Notes: generated by a model not told the origin, from the letters alone. A stretch of DNA of 64,000 nucleotides from Falsiroseomonas oleicola (GCF_019029495.1 NZ_JAERQM010000002.1:783968-847967); one strand, 5' to 3'. Counted from the stretch's first letter, positions 1 to 8,410 are shown. A program made the numbers and translations.

Positions 1-948
1 GCGCTGCCGAAGGCGGAGGCGATCCAGGCCCGACGCGGCCCGGCGCTGCCCCTGCCGGGACCCTTCCCGGTGGCGGCGCAGCGGGAGCTGTGCCGCGCGA
101 TGGCGCAGGTGGTGGGGCTCGATTTCGCCCATGCGCGGCTGGATGAAAGCCTGCATCCCTTCTGCGGCGGCACGCCCACCGATGTCCGCATCACCACCTT
201 CTATGACGAATCCAACGTCGCCAAGGCGCTGCTCGGCGTGCTGCATGAGACCGGCCACGCGATGTATGAGCGCGGCCTGCCGGAGGCCTTCGCCCGCCAG
301 CCGGTGGGCGAGGCGGCGGGGATGGCGGCGCATGAATCGCAATCCCTGATCGTCGAGATGCAGGCCTGCCGCTCCGACGCCTTTTTGGGGTTCCTGGGCA
401 CCCGCTTGCACGCCCTGGCCGGCGGCGACCCGGCGCCCTATGCGGCCGCGAATCTCGGAAAACTCTGGCGGCGGGTGGAGCGGGGGTTCATTCGCGTCGA
501 CGCCGATGAAATGACCTATCCCGCCCATGTCATCCTGCGCTTCAAGCTGGAACGGGCGCTGATCGAGGGCAGCCTTCAGGTCGCCGACCTGCCGGAGGCC
601 TGGAATTCCGGCCTGTCCCGGGCGCTCGGCATCACCCCGCCGAACGACGCGCTGGGTTGCCTGCAGGACATCCACTGGCATGACGGCGCCTTCGGCTACT
701 TCCCCAGCTATACACTCGGCGCCATGGCCGCCGCCCAGTTGATGGCGGCGCTACGGCGGGCCGAGCCGGATCTGGACGCGCAGCTCGCCCGTGGCGACAT
801 GGCGCCGATGATGCGCTGGCTGGGGGAGAAGGTGCACAGCCAGGGCGCCCGGCTCGGCTTCCAGGACCTTCTGCGCGCCGCCACCGGCAAGCCGCTGGAC
901 CCGGCGGACTTCACCGCGCATCTGACGGCGCGCTACCTGACCGACTGA
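1..948 (+). CDS. Carboxypeptidase Taq family (M32), C-terminal part
   Basis: This is a zinc metallocarboxypeptidase that trims residues from peptide C-termini in the cytoplasm. The frame is open from base 1, so the N-terminal part (roughly 180 of about 500 residues) lies upstream of the window. The visible 315 residues hold the M32 hallmarks in order: HPFCGG followed by DVRITT, the zinc site HETGH (HExxH), and HESQS with a downstream Glu as third ligand. GTG at 70 is an internal codon, not the start, because the frame continues to the left. The last 16 bases overlap the convergent cytochrome c gene. The family call is firm; substrates cannot be inferred. Confidence 0.93.
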   Translation, partial: ALPKAEAIQARRGPALPLPGPFPVAAQRELCRAMAQVVGLDFAHARLDESLHPFCGGTPTDVRITTFYDESNVAKALLGVLHETGHAMYERGLPEAFARQPVGEAAGMAAHESQSLIVEMQACRSDAFLGFLGTRLHALAGGDPAPYAAANLGKLWRRVERGFIRVDADEMTYPAHVILRFKLERALIEGSLQVADLPEAWNSGLSRALGITPPNDALGCLQDIHWHDGAFGYFPSYTLGAMAAAQLMAALRRAEPDLDAQLARGDMAPMMRWLGEKVHSQGARLGFQDLLRAATGKPLDPADFTAHLTARYLTD

Positions 949-1280
949 AGGAAATCCGCCACCGCGGCGCGATCCGCCGCCTCGGGCAGGTTGTTGGCGC
1001 CCATCCAGGTGCCGGGGAAGACCTCCTCCGGATCGGCCAGGAAGCGCAGCAGCAGGGCGCGGTCCCAGTTCCGCCCCGCCTGTTCCAGCGCCGGCGAGTA
1101 GCCGAAGGCGCGGTCGCCGCCGATGCGCCGCCCCACCACGCCGGCGAGGTTCGGCCCTGGCCCGGCCTCCGCCCCGCGTTCCACGGCGTGGCAGGAGGCG
1201 CAGTGGTTCTCGAACACCACGCGCCCATCCTGCGCCAGTGCCGGCCCTGTGAGCGCCAGCGCCAGCGCCATCACCCTCAT
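933..1280 (-). CDS. Periplasmic monohaem cytochrome c
   Basis: A 115-residue class I-type c cytochrome. A short signal peptide (to about residue 17, ending ALAQ) precedes the haem site C27-A-S-C30-H31; Met93 in TWMGANNLP is the likely sixth ligand. It should act as a small soluble electron carrier in the periplasm. The start ATG overlaps the stop of the upstream propeller gene (TGATG), so the two are translationally coupled and the cytochrome probably serves the same process. The gene ends inside the convergent carboxypeptidase gene. The longer open frame that runs upstream was rejected because it lacks a signal peptide and lies antisense to the propeller gene. Confidence 0.9.
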   Translation of the reverse strand: MRVMALALALTGPALAQDGRVVFENHCASCHAVERGAEAGPGPNLAGVVGRRIGGDRAFGYSPALEQAGRNWDRALLLRFLADPEEVFPGTWMGANNLPEAADRAAVADFLQSVR

Positions 1281-2296
1281 CAAAGCCCGTATTCGATCCG
1301 GACGATTCGGTCCGTGCCGCTTTCGCCGCCCCAGGCCGCGCCCGCCACGCCGTCCATCTGGCGGACATTGGCGCCGGGCCGGTCGGAGGGGAAGGACAGG
1401 AAGGTCTCGGTCGCCGGATCGAAGCGGACGATGGCATTGGCCGGGAAGTCGGTCAGCCAGACCTTGTCGGAGGGGTCGACATAGACCGAATAGGCGCGCG
1501 GCCTTTCCCCCGGCAGGCGCCAGGCGCGCCAGGACCCGTCGCGCGGATCGTGCATGGAGACATTGCCGCTGTTCCATTCGCTGATCCACAGCCGCCCCTG
1601 GCTGTCGGTCCAGACCCGGCGGGCGCCCTGGTTGGGGGTCGGCGGCTCGACGATTCGGACCCGCGCGGTCTCCAGATCCTCGATCTGCGCCAGGTGGTTG
1701 CCGGCGAGCGAGACGTACCAGATGGTGCCCTGCGGCGTGCGGGTGATGCCATAGGGGCCGCGGCCGCGCGGCGCCTCCCACACATCAAGCTTCTCGCTGG
1801 CGGGCTGGAAGCGGCCATAGATGCCGTTCTGGCCGGTGAACCAATAGGTGCCGTGGCTGTCGAAGACGCCGGTGTTCAGGTTGCCATTGGCGAAACGCTC
1901 CGGAAGCTTCCAGAGCTGGACGCGATGATCCGCCGGATCGACGCGGGCGATGGCATTCTGCCCACCCTCCGTCACCCAGGCGGCGCCATCCGGGCCGGTG
2001 ATGACGCCATGCGGCCGCGCGCCGGGGCCCAGCTTCACCTCCCGGATCGCGCCGCTGCGCGGGTCCAGCCGGTTCAGCGTGCCGTTGCGCTGGCCGCAGA
2101 ACCAGAAGCTGCCATCCCCCACGGCGGTGATGTCGCGGGAGCCGACGCGCTCCGTCACGCCGGGGGCCTTGGCGTCGAACCAGGTCACGCGATAGCCAGG
2201 TGGCACGGGCGTGCTGGCCTCGGCGGGGCGGGTCTGTAGCAAGGCGGGGGCGGCCAGGGTGGCTCCGGCCAGGGTCAGCAGGTCGCGGCGGCGCAT
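1280..2296 (-). CDS. Vgb-like (streptogramin lyase family) beta-propeller, exported
   Basis: A 338-residue protein with a twin-arginine-like N-terminus (MRRRDLLTLAG, then a hydrophobic stretch to about residue 25). Repeated blade motifs follow, of the kind PHGVITGPDGAAWVTE and GRLWISEWNSGNV, matching the seven-bladed virginiamycin B lyase (NHL-like) fold. An upstream in-frame ATG at 2311 exists, but AGGGAGG sits at normal distance from the ATG at 2296. Coupling to a periplasmic cytochrome c suggests a redox or metabolite-binding role rather than antibiotic inactivation. I cannot confirm the lyase His/Glu residues by eye, so a resistance label would be unsafe. Confidence 0.85.
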   Translation of the reverse strand: MRRRDLLTLAGATLAAPALLQTRPAEASTPVPPGYRVTWFDAKAPGVTERVGSRDITAVGDGSFWFCGQRNGTLNRLDPRSGAIREVKLGPGARPHGVITGPDGAAWVTEGGQNAIARVDPADHRVQLWKLPERFANGNLNTGVFDSHGTYWFTGQNGIYGRFQPASEKLDVWEAPRGRGPYGITRTPQGTIWYVSLAGNHLAQIEDLETARVRIVEPPTPNQGARRVWTDSQGRLWISEWNSGNVSMHDPRDGSWRAWRLPGERPRAYSVYVDPSDKVWLTDFPANAIVRFDPATETFLSFPSDRPGANVRQMDGVAGAAWGGESGTDRIVRIEYGL

Positions 2297-2372
2297 CGCA
2301 TCCTCCCTCATGAACCGCCGGTCATCTTGGGATCGCTGCGTAGGGCGGCAAGCCCTGTCTGCGCCGCCCTGT

Positions 2373-3692
2373 TCAACCCGGCGCCAGCACCTGGCCGAGC
2401 GGCCTGCCCTGAAGATGGCCGTCGCGCATGATGCAGGCGCCGCGCAGGAAGGTGGCGACGGGCCAGCCGGTGATGGCGCGGCCCGCGAAGGGGGTGCGGC
2501 CGGCGCGGCTGGCCTGGTCGGCGTCGCGGATCTCGCCGGCCCGCGCCGGGTCCACCAGCACGAGATCGGCATCGGCGCCGACCGAGAGGGACCCCTTGCG
2601 CGGCGCCAGGCCGAAGCGCCGGGCCGGCGCCGCGCAGCACAGCCGCACCAGGTCGCCCCAGCCGATCGCGCCTTCCGTCACCGCCTGCAGCATCAGCGGC
2701 AGCAGGGTCTGCACGCCGGGGAAGCCGCCCGGCGCCGTCCAGATATCCGCCATCTTCTCGGCCTCGGTATGCGGCGCATGGTCGGTCGCCACCATGTCCA
2801 GGCTGCCCTCCCGCACGGCCTGCCACAGCGCCACGCGATCCGCCGCCTGCCGCAGCGGCGGCAGGATTTTTGCGAAGGGCCCCTGGCGGCGGATTTCCTC
2901 CTCCTCCAGCAGCAGGTAGTGCGGTGTGGTCTCGGCGGTGACGTCACGGCCGGCGAGGCGGGCGGCGCGCAGCAGGGCCAGCGAATCGCGGCAGGAGATC
3001 TGGCGCAGATGCAGCGCGCCGCCATCCATGGCCACCGCCCGCGCGGTGCCGCGCGCCTCGCTCTCCGGCGGGCGGGACCGGTAGAAGGCGAGGGGGTCGC
3101 CGCCCGATCGCCGGGCCGCCGCCTCGGCCGGGCCGATCACCGCGTCATCCGCCGGGCTGACGCCGAGGGTCAGGCCAGCGGCGGCCGTCTCGGCCAGGAT
3201 GCCGGCCAGCGCCGCATCGTCGCGCAGCTTCAGATGCGGCGCGATGTCGCCGAGAAACACCTCGATGGAAACGGCGCCGGCCGCGGCGAGGCCGGCGACC
3301 TCGCCCGGCGCCACCGCCGCGCCCTGCAGGCCGATATCGATCCAGGACCGCCCCGGCACCAGCGCTGCCTTGGCGCGCAGCTCATCGCCGGTCAGCGTCG
3401 CCGGCACGTCGGTCGGCATCACCAGCGCCGTGGTCACACCCCCCAGCGCGGCCGCGGCGCTGCCACTGGAAAAATCCTCCTTATGGGTCAGGCCGGGGTC
3501 GCGGAAATGCACATGGGCGTCGACCAGCCCGGGCAGCAGCACCAGCCCCTCGGCCCGGATCACTTCCGCCGCATCCGCCGCCTCCCCGGGCGCCAGCCAG
3601 GCCGCGACCCTCCCATCGCGCAGCGCCAGCCCGGCCTCGACCAGCCCGGTGACGGTGGCGATGCGGCCGCCCAGGATCAGCCTGTCGAACAT
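2373..3692 (-). CDS. Dihydroorotase/allantoinase-family amidohydrolase with altered metal site
   Basis: A 439-residue cyclic-amidase TIM-barrel protein. The first metal motif H60-V-H62 and the ATDHAPH aspartate (D304) are present, as is the family segment DPGLTHKEDF. Three other ligands differ: the usual carboxylated lysine is E144 (VSIEVF), the usual histidine before AED is missing (SPADD, about 179-183), and the usual HxS histidine is Q231 (RQIS). It may be mononuclear, use another ligand set, or be non-catalytic. Its ATG overlaps the stop of the upstream GntR gene (TGATG), so regulator and enzyme form one operon. Family membership is clear; the substrate is unknown. Confidence 0.88.
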   Translation of the reverse strand: MFDRLILGGRIATVTGLVEAGLALRDGRVAAWLAPGEAADAAEVIRAEGLVLLPGLVDAHVHFRDPGLTHKEDFSSGSAAAALGGVTTALVMPTDVPATLTGDELRAKAALVPGRSWIDIGLQGAAVAPGEVAGLAAAGAVSIEVFLGDIAPHLKLRDDAALAGILAETAAAGLTLGVSPADDAVIGPAEAAARRSGGDPLAFYRSRPPESEARGTARAVAMDGGALHLRQISCRDSLALLRAARLAGRDVTAETTPHYLLLEEEEIRRQGPFAKILPPLRQAADRVALWQAVREGSLDMVATDHAPHTEAEKMADIWTAPGGFPGVQTLLPLMLQAVTEGAIGWGDLVRLCCAAPARRFGLAPRKGSLSVGADADLVLVDPARAGEIRDADQASRAGRTPFAGRAITGWPVATFLRGACIMRDGHLQGRPLGQVLAPG

Positions 3693-4336
3693 CAGCGGAC
3701 GGGGGCGGGGATCAGGCCGAGCAGGGCATGGGCATTGGCGTTCACATGCAGCACCGCCAGCTTCTCCGCCCGCCGCGCATCGCCGTCCCGCAGTGCGTCG
3801 ACGATCACCTCATGCTCATGACCGAGGGTCTCGGGGTCGCGCTCCACCGCCGCAAAGCCGCGCAGCAGGGGCCGCACCAGCAGCCGCAGCCGCCGCGCCT
3901 CCGCGGCCGCGCGGGGGCGGTCGCCGAGCAGGCAGAGCCGGTCGTGGAAGGCCTCATGCCGCTCCACCCAACGGGCCGGGTCGCGCGCCACGCGGCGCAT
4001 GGCCTGGGCCTCCGCATCCAGCTCCTCGATATCCGCGGGCGTCGCCAGGCGCGCGGCGTGGCGGGCGCAGAGGCCCTCCAGCAAAGCGCGCATCTCGAAG
4101 ATCTCCATCAGGTCGCGGCGATTCAGCTCCGTCACCAGGGCGCCGCGATTGGGGCGCAGCGTCACCAGCCCTTCCGCATCCAACTGATGCAGCGCCTCCC
4201 GCACCGGCATGCGGCTGAGGCCGAGATGGGTGGCGACCTGTTCGGGGCGGATGCGGCTGCCGGGGGGCAGGCGGCCGGAGAGGATCTCCTCCCGCAGATA
4301 GCCCAGGCACAGCTCCTGGGCGGATTCACTCGGCAT
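3692..4336 (-). CDS. GntR-family (FCD domain) transcriptional regulator
   Basis: A 214-residue regulator. The N-terminal winged helix (about 10-75) contains the typical segment RPEQVATHLGLSRMPVREAL. The rest is an all-alpha FCD effector domain with metal-type residues (E..R, H in VERHEAFHD, H in VLHVNANAH). The start at 4336 is preferred over ATG 4354 because GGAAGG lies about 8 bases upstream. It is co-transcribed with the amidohydrolase-like gene and faces the racemase-superfamily gene. A CTGGATCCAG palindrome in the shared promoter region is the likely operator, so it probably controls both directions in response to a carboxylic acid ligand. Confidence 0.92.
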   Translation of the reverse strand: MPSESAQELCLGYLREEILSGRLPPGSRIRPEQVATHLGLSRMPVREALHQLDAEGLVTLRPNRGALVTELNRRDLMEIFEMRALLEGLCARHAARLATPADIEELDAEAQAMRRVARDPARWVERHEAFHDRLCLLGDRPRAAAEARRLRLLVRPLLRGFAAVERDPETLGHEHEVIVDALRDGDARRAEKLAVLHVNANAHALLGLIPAPVR

Positions 4337-4368
4337 GCTGCGTCCTTCCGGCATGCGGTGCGCCCAGC

Positions 4369-4413
4369 TTGACGCTCCGCGGGTGACCGCCTCTAGTGGA
4401 TTTCTGGATCCAG
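4369..4413 (+). promoter_or_regulatory. Sigma-70-like promoter with overlapping GntR operator
   Basis: TTGACG (4369-4374) and TCTAGT (4392-4397) are separated by 17 bases and give a reasonable -35/-10 pair. The perfect 10-base palindrome CTGGATCCAG (4404-4413) falls at the expected transcription start, 20 bases before the ATG at 4434. Its position between a GntR gene and its divergent target makes it the likely repressor site. Inferred from sequence only. Confidence 0.5.
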
Positions 4414-4433
4414 TATGAGGCCCGCCGCGCCCG

Positions 4434-5165
4434 ATGCCCACCCCCCCGCAATTCGGCCCCGCAGGGCGCATCGGACTGGTCGTGCCGGCGAACAACTCGG
4501 TCATCGAGCCGGAGTTCTGGTCCGTCCTGCCGCCCGGCACCGCCCTCTACGCCACGCGAATCCTGGCGCGCGGCGACCTGACGGCGGAGGCCGTGCGGCG
4601 CATGGAAGGCGACATGGACCGCGCCGTGGCGGAACTCGCCGCGACCGGCGTGGATGTGATCCTGCTGGCCGACATGGTCACCACCTTCATCATGGAACCG
4701 GGCTGGAACATGCATCGCACCACCGCGGTGCGCGCCATCACCGGCACCCCCTGCGCCTCCGCCTGGACCGCGATGGAGGCGGCGCTGACGGCGCTGGGCG
4801 CGCGGCGCATCGCCCTCGGCACGCCCTATCCGGCGGCGATCCACGCCTTGGCGCCGCCCTTCTTCGAGGCCCAGGGCCTTGGCCTGACCGGCCACGCCAC
4901 GCTGGATATCCTGGCGATGCGGGAGGTGCCGGAGGTGCAGCCCGACCGGCTGCGGGACTTCGTGCACGGCCTGGCGCGGGAGGGGGCGGAGGCGGTGGTG
5001 CTGCTGGCCACCGACCTGCCCAGCTTCGCCAGCATCGCGGCGCTGGAGGCGGAGCTGGGTATCCCGGTGCTCACCTCCAACAGCGTGCTGCTCTGGCAGG
5101 CGCTGCGGCTCGCCGGCAATGCGACGCGCCTGCCAGGCCTCGGCCGCCTGCTGGCGGCGCATTGA
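4434..5165 (+). CDS. Maleate isomerase/arylmalonate decarboxylase-superfamily protein
   Basis: A 243-residue member of the Asp/Glu racemase superfamily. It aligns with arylmalonate decarboxylase over the segments IGLVVPANN, TGTPCASAWTA, LGARRIALGTPY and ELGIPVLTSNS...W. The two positions that carry catalytic cysteine in maleate isomerases and decarboxylase are not cysteine here: A79 in LLADMVTTF and T193 in LLATDLPSF. Cys107 lies at the conserved GxPC position instead. The chemistry is therefore uncertain. Its stop overlaps the start of the next gene (TGATG), coupling it to an ornithine-cyclodeaminase-family enzyme. Probably regulated by the divergent GntR protein. Confidence 0.85.
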   Translation: MPTPPQFGPAGRIGLVVPANNSVIEPEFWSVLPPGTALYATRILARGDLTAEAVRRMEGDMDRAVAELAATGVDVILLADMVTTFIMEPGWNMHRTTAVRAITGTPCASAWTAMEAALTALGARRIALGTPYPAAIHALAPPFFEAQGLGLTGHATLDILAMREVPEVQPDRLRDFVHGLAREGAEAVVLLATDLPSFASIAALEAELGIPVLTSNSVLLWQALRLAGNATRLPGLGRLLAAH

Positions 5166-6127
5166 TGCGCCTGCTGTCGGAAGCCGAGCTGAAGCGCGTC
5201 CTGACGCCGGAACTGGCGGTGGAGAGCAGCAGCCGCGCCTTCATCGCCCTGTCGCGCGGCGAGATCCTGGTGCCGGTGCGGTCGGAGATCGCGCGGCCGG
5301 ACGGCGCGGGCGTGGTCTTCGCCATGCCGGGCTACCTGCCCGGCCGCGTCTTCGGCCTGAAGGTGATCGCCACGCGGGGCGCCGCCAGCACCGCCATGAT
5401 CCTGCTGTTCGACAGCGAAAGCCTGGCGCCGCTCGGCCTGCTCTCGGCGGATTTCCTCACCGACTGGCGCACCGCGGGCGGTATCGCCGCGGCGACCCGG
5501 CTGCTGGCGCGGCCGGAGGCCGCCACCCATGTGGTGTTCGGCGCCGGCCGCCTGGCGGGACCCTGCGCGCGGCTGGTGGCGCGGGTGCGGCCCATCATCC
5601 GCACCCTCATCATCGGCCGCACGCCGACGCGGGCGGCGGCGCTGGCCGCCGCGTTGCGGGCCGAGGGGCTGGAGGCGGAGGCCGTGGCCGATCCGGCGAT
5701 GGTGGCGCAGGCCGATATCGTCACCACCGTGACCAGCTCGGATATCCCGGTCTTCCCCGGCGCGGCGCTGCGGCCCGGCACCCATGTCAATCTCGGTGGC
5801 GCCTTCCGGCCGGAGACGCGGGAGGCGGATGACGACCTCGCCCGGTGCGGCCTGTTCTGGTGCGACAGCGAGGCCGCCTGCCTCGCGCGTGCCGGCGACC
5901 TGGTGCAGCCATTGGCCAGCGGGGCGCTGGACCGCGCGCGGGTGCTGGGCGAGATCGGCGCGGCGCTGGAAGGGCGGCTGCGGGGTCGCCGCGATGCCGG
6001 GGAGGTCACGGTGTTCAAGTCGCTCGGCAATGCCGCGCAGGACATCTGCCTGGCGGAGGATGCGCTGGCGCTGCGGGACCTCGCCGCGCCGTATTTCGAT
6101 CCGAAGGGGTGCCGCATCGGGCCATGA
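5165..6127 (+). CDS. Ornithine cyclodeaminase / mu-crystallin family protein
   Basis: A 320-residue NAD(P)-dependent enzyme of the OCD/mu-crystallin family, which deaminates or reduces cyclic imines of amino acids. The N-terminal substrate domain includes the conserved lysine in FGLKVI. The Rossmann segment VVFGAGRLAG (about residue 120) lies mid-protein, followed by VNLGGAFRPETRE near the nicotinamide. The ATG at 5165 overlaps the previous stop, so the long frame reading in from 4415 is not the gene. Together with the preceding racemase-superfamily and divergent amidohydrolase genes it suggests breakdown of a cyclic amide or amino acid. The exact substrate is unknown. Confidence 0.88.
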   Translation: MRLLSEAELKRVLTPELAVESSSRAFIALSRGEILVPVRSEIARPDGAGVVFAMPGYLPGRVFGLKVIATRGAASTAMILLFDSESLAPLGLLSADFLTDWRTAGGIAAATRLLARPEAATHVVFGAGRLAGPCARLVARVRPIIRTLIIGRTPTRAAALAAALRAEGLEAEAVADPAMVAQADIVTTVTSSDIPVFPGAALRPGTHVNLGGAFRPETREADDDLARCGLFWCDSEAACLARAGDLVQPLASGALDRARVLGEIGAALEGRLRGRRDAGEVTVFKSLGNAAQDICLAEDALALRDLAAPYFDPKGCRIGP

Positions 6128-6132
6128 CGGGG

Positions 6133-6151
6133 GTGAGGCGCCAGGCCTCAC
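6133..6151 (+). terminator. Putative intrinsic terminator hairpin
   Basis: GTGAGGC (6133-6139), loop GCCAG, GCCTCAC (6145-6151) form a perfect 7-bp stem starting six bases after the stop at 6127. There is no clear T-tract, so termination efficiency is uncertain. Confidence 0.4.
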
Positions 6152-6269
6152 GCGGATGTCACTGTCGCCGACCCCCGGCCTGGGCAAATTCCCTCATCGG
6201 CCCCTGCATGGTGAACATTCCGAAACGTGCATGGGCGCGGCGCGGCGCAACCCCTGATATAGGGTTTCG

Positions 6270-8387
6270 ATGCAGATCGAGCCCCAGAAGGTCGAGGACC
6301 AACCTTTGCCAAAGGACATGCGGGGGATTCGGCCGCGGCGATTGCCGGGCCTGCGCCTGCATCTGGTCGCGCTGGTCCTGGCGGTGCTGCTGCCGGCGCT
6401 CGCCTTCGGGGCGGTGGTGTCCTGGGAAGCCCTGCGCGGGCGCGACGCGGCCAACCAGTCCCGGCTGATCGATACCGCCCAGGCCCTGGCCGCCACCATC
6501 AACAGCCATATCGCGGGCCGCCTGGCCGCCCTGACCGTGCTGGCGGCCTCGCCAGGGCTGGAGGATGCGGGCGCGCCCGGCTTCGAGGATCTCGCCCGCA
6601 AGACCGGCGAGGCCTTCGACGGCTGGGTGGTGGTGTTCGAGCGTGACGGGCGTCCGGTGCTCAACACCTCGGTCGCCGCCGGCACGCCGCTGCCCGGCCC
6701 GGGCCAGGGCCTGGGTTCCGGTGGCGGGCCCTGGGTGCAGCGGGTCTTCGCCACCGGTCAGCCACAGGTCACCGACCTGGCGGTCGGGCGGGTCTCCGGG
6801 CAGGCCGTGGCGCTGGTCCTGGTTCCCATCCTGCGCGGCGGGGAGGTCTGGCGCGTCGCCGGCATGCCGCTGGTGCCGGCGCGGCTCTCGGCGCTGCTGG
6901 CGGGGCCGATGGAGGGCGGGCCCAGCGCTGCCGCGCTGACCGATGCCGGCGGGACCATCCTTGCCCATTCGCGCGACCCGGCGCGCCTGGTCGGCCAGCG
7001 GCGCCCGCCTCGGGCGGACGATGGGGAGCTTGGCCAGGGCGGCATCCTGCGCGGCCGCAGCCTGGCCGATGGCACGCCCATCCGCACCGCATTCCACCGC
7101 CTGATGCTGGCGCCGGGCTGGATGGTCTGGGTGAACGAGCCGGAGACGGCCTTCGAGTCCGCCCGCCGCGCCACGCTGCTGGCGCTGGCCGGGGGCGGCG
7201 CGCTGGCACTGACCATCGGCCTGTTGCTGGCCACGGCGCTGTCGCGCCGCCTGCTGGCGCCGGTGGAGGCGCTGGTGGCGCGGGCGGAAGCGGTGGCAAC
7301 CGGGGCAGGCCAGATGAGTGCTGGCGAAGTTCCGCCGGCACCCGTGCGGGAATTCGAACGGCTGCGGCAATCCGTGACGGCGGCGGAGCGCGCGCTGCGG
7401 GATGGCGCGCAGCGCCAGCGCCTGGCGCTGGAGGCGGCGGAGCTGGGGACCTGGGAGGTGGATCTGCGCTACGGCATCGCCATCCGCGATGCGCGCATGC
7501 TGGAGATCTTCGGCATCGAGAAGGAGGGCGCCTTCGGCCCCTATCCCGCCTGGCAGGACCATGTGCATCCGGACGATCGGGCAGGCTTGGCAGAGGCGTT
7601 GGAGGGTGTGCGCCGAGGCAAGAGCGAACGCTCCAAGATGACCTACCGCTTCCACCGGCCGGACGGGCAGTGGCGCTGGGTGGAATGCTACGCCCGCGCC
7701 GCGGAGCGCCAGCCCGCCACCGGCGAGGCGCTGCGCCTGATCGGCACGGCGCAGGATGTGACGGCGCGGCGAGAGGCGGAGGATCGCCAGGCGCTGCTGG
7801 CGCGGGAGGTGGACCACCGTGCCAAGAACGCGCTGGCCGTGGTGCAGGCCGCCCTGCGGCTGACCCCGCGCGACGACCCGGCCCGCTTCGTCGAGGCGAT
7901 CGAGGGCCGTGTCATGGCGCTGGCGCGGGCGCATACGCTGCTGGCCCAGGGGCATTGGGCCGGGGCGGAGCTGCAATCGGTGCTGGAGGGCGAGCTGACG
8001 CCGTTCCAGGGTGCGAGCGGGCCATGGGCGCGCTGCAACGGCCCGCGCCTGTCCCTGACCCCGGCGGCGGTGCAGGCGCTGTCCATGGCCTTCCATGAGC
8101 TGGCGACCAACGCCGCGAAGTATGGCGCACTGTCGCAGCCCGGGGGGGTGGTGGAGGTGGTCTGGGAGGTGGTGGAGGAGCCTGCCGGTCCGGCGCTTCA
8201 CCTGTGCTGGCGGGAACTTGGCGGGCCGGCGGCGCCGACCCCGCCCAGCCGCCGCGGCTTCGGCAGCAGCCTGGTCGAGGCGACGGTGGCACGCCAGCTC
8301 GGCGGCCGGCTGCTGGCGGAATGGCCGGCGGAGGGGCTGGTCTGGCAGGCCTGGCTGCCGCTCAAGCGGATCCAGTCCGGCGCGTGA
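6270..8387 (+). CDS. HWE-family sensor histidine kinase with dCache-like and PAS domains
   Basis: A 705-residue membrane kinase. TM1 lies at about 30-50, an extracytoplasmic Cache-like sensor follows to about 300, then TM2 (about 305-330), a short HAMP-like linker, and a PAS/PAC domain (about 385-505, with WQDHVHPDDR and YRFHRPDGQWRWVE). The phosphoacceptor box EVDHRAKNALAVVQ sits near residue 515. The ATPase part has the N-box FHELATNAAKYGALS, the WRE motif that names the family, and RGFGSSLVEA. No response regulator is adjacent, so its partner is elsewhere; HWE kinases often feed PhyR-type stress regulators. ATG 6270 is the first good start, without a strong ribosome site. Confidence 0.93.
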   Translation: MQIEPQKVEDQPLPKDMRGIRPRRLPGLRLHLVALVLAVLLPALAFGAVVSWEALRGRDAANQSRLIDTAQALAATINSHIAGRLAALTVLAASPGLEDAGAPGFEDLARKTGEAFDGWVVVFERDGRPVLNTSVAAGTPLPGPGQGLGSGGGPWVQRVFATGQPQVTDLAVGRVSGQAVALVLVPILRGGEVWRVAGMPLVPARLSALLAGPMEGGPSAAALTDAGGTILAHSRDPARLVGQRRPPRADDGELGQGGILRGRSLADGTPIRTAFHRLMLAPGWMVWVNEPETAFESARRATLLALAGGGALALTIGLLLATALSRRLLAPVEALVARAEAVATGAGQMSAGEVPPAPVREFERLRQSVTAAERALRDGAQRQRLALEAAELGTWEVDLRYGIAIRDARMLEIFGIEKEGAFGPYPAWQDHVHPDDRAGLAEALEGVRRGKSERSKMTYRFHRPDGQWRWVECYARAAERQPATGEALRLIGTAQDVTARREAEDRQALLAREVDHRAKNALAVVQAALRLTPRDDPARFVEAIEGRVMALARAHTLLAQGHWAGAELQSVLEGELTPFQGASGPWARCNGPRLSLTPAAVQALSMAFHELATNAAKYGALSQPGGVVEVVWEVVEEPAGPALHLCWRELGGPAAPTPPSRRGFGSSLVEATVARQLGGRLLAEWPAEGLVWQAWLPLKRIQSGA

Positions 8388-8395
8388 AGTGGCTC

Positions 8396-8410
8396 GCGGC
8401 TTTCAGCCGC
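8396..8410. terminator. Small bidirectional terminator-like hairpin between convergent genes
   Basis: GCGGCT (8396-8401) and AGCCGC (8405-8410) form a perfect 6-bp stem with a 3-base loop, at the junction of the kinase and the SDR and including the SDR stop codon. It is short and lacks a T-tract. Confidence 0.3.

Noticed and set aside
2211..3821. A 536-codon plus-strand frame antisense to the amidohydrolase
   Set aside because: No recognisable domain; the minus-strand gene retains an ordered set of family motifs.
4415..6127. A single 570-residue fusion reading into the OCD-family gene
   Set aside because: The first part is out of frame with the well-conserved racemase-superfamily gene, and an ATG overlapping that gene's stop gives a normal-length OCD protein.
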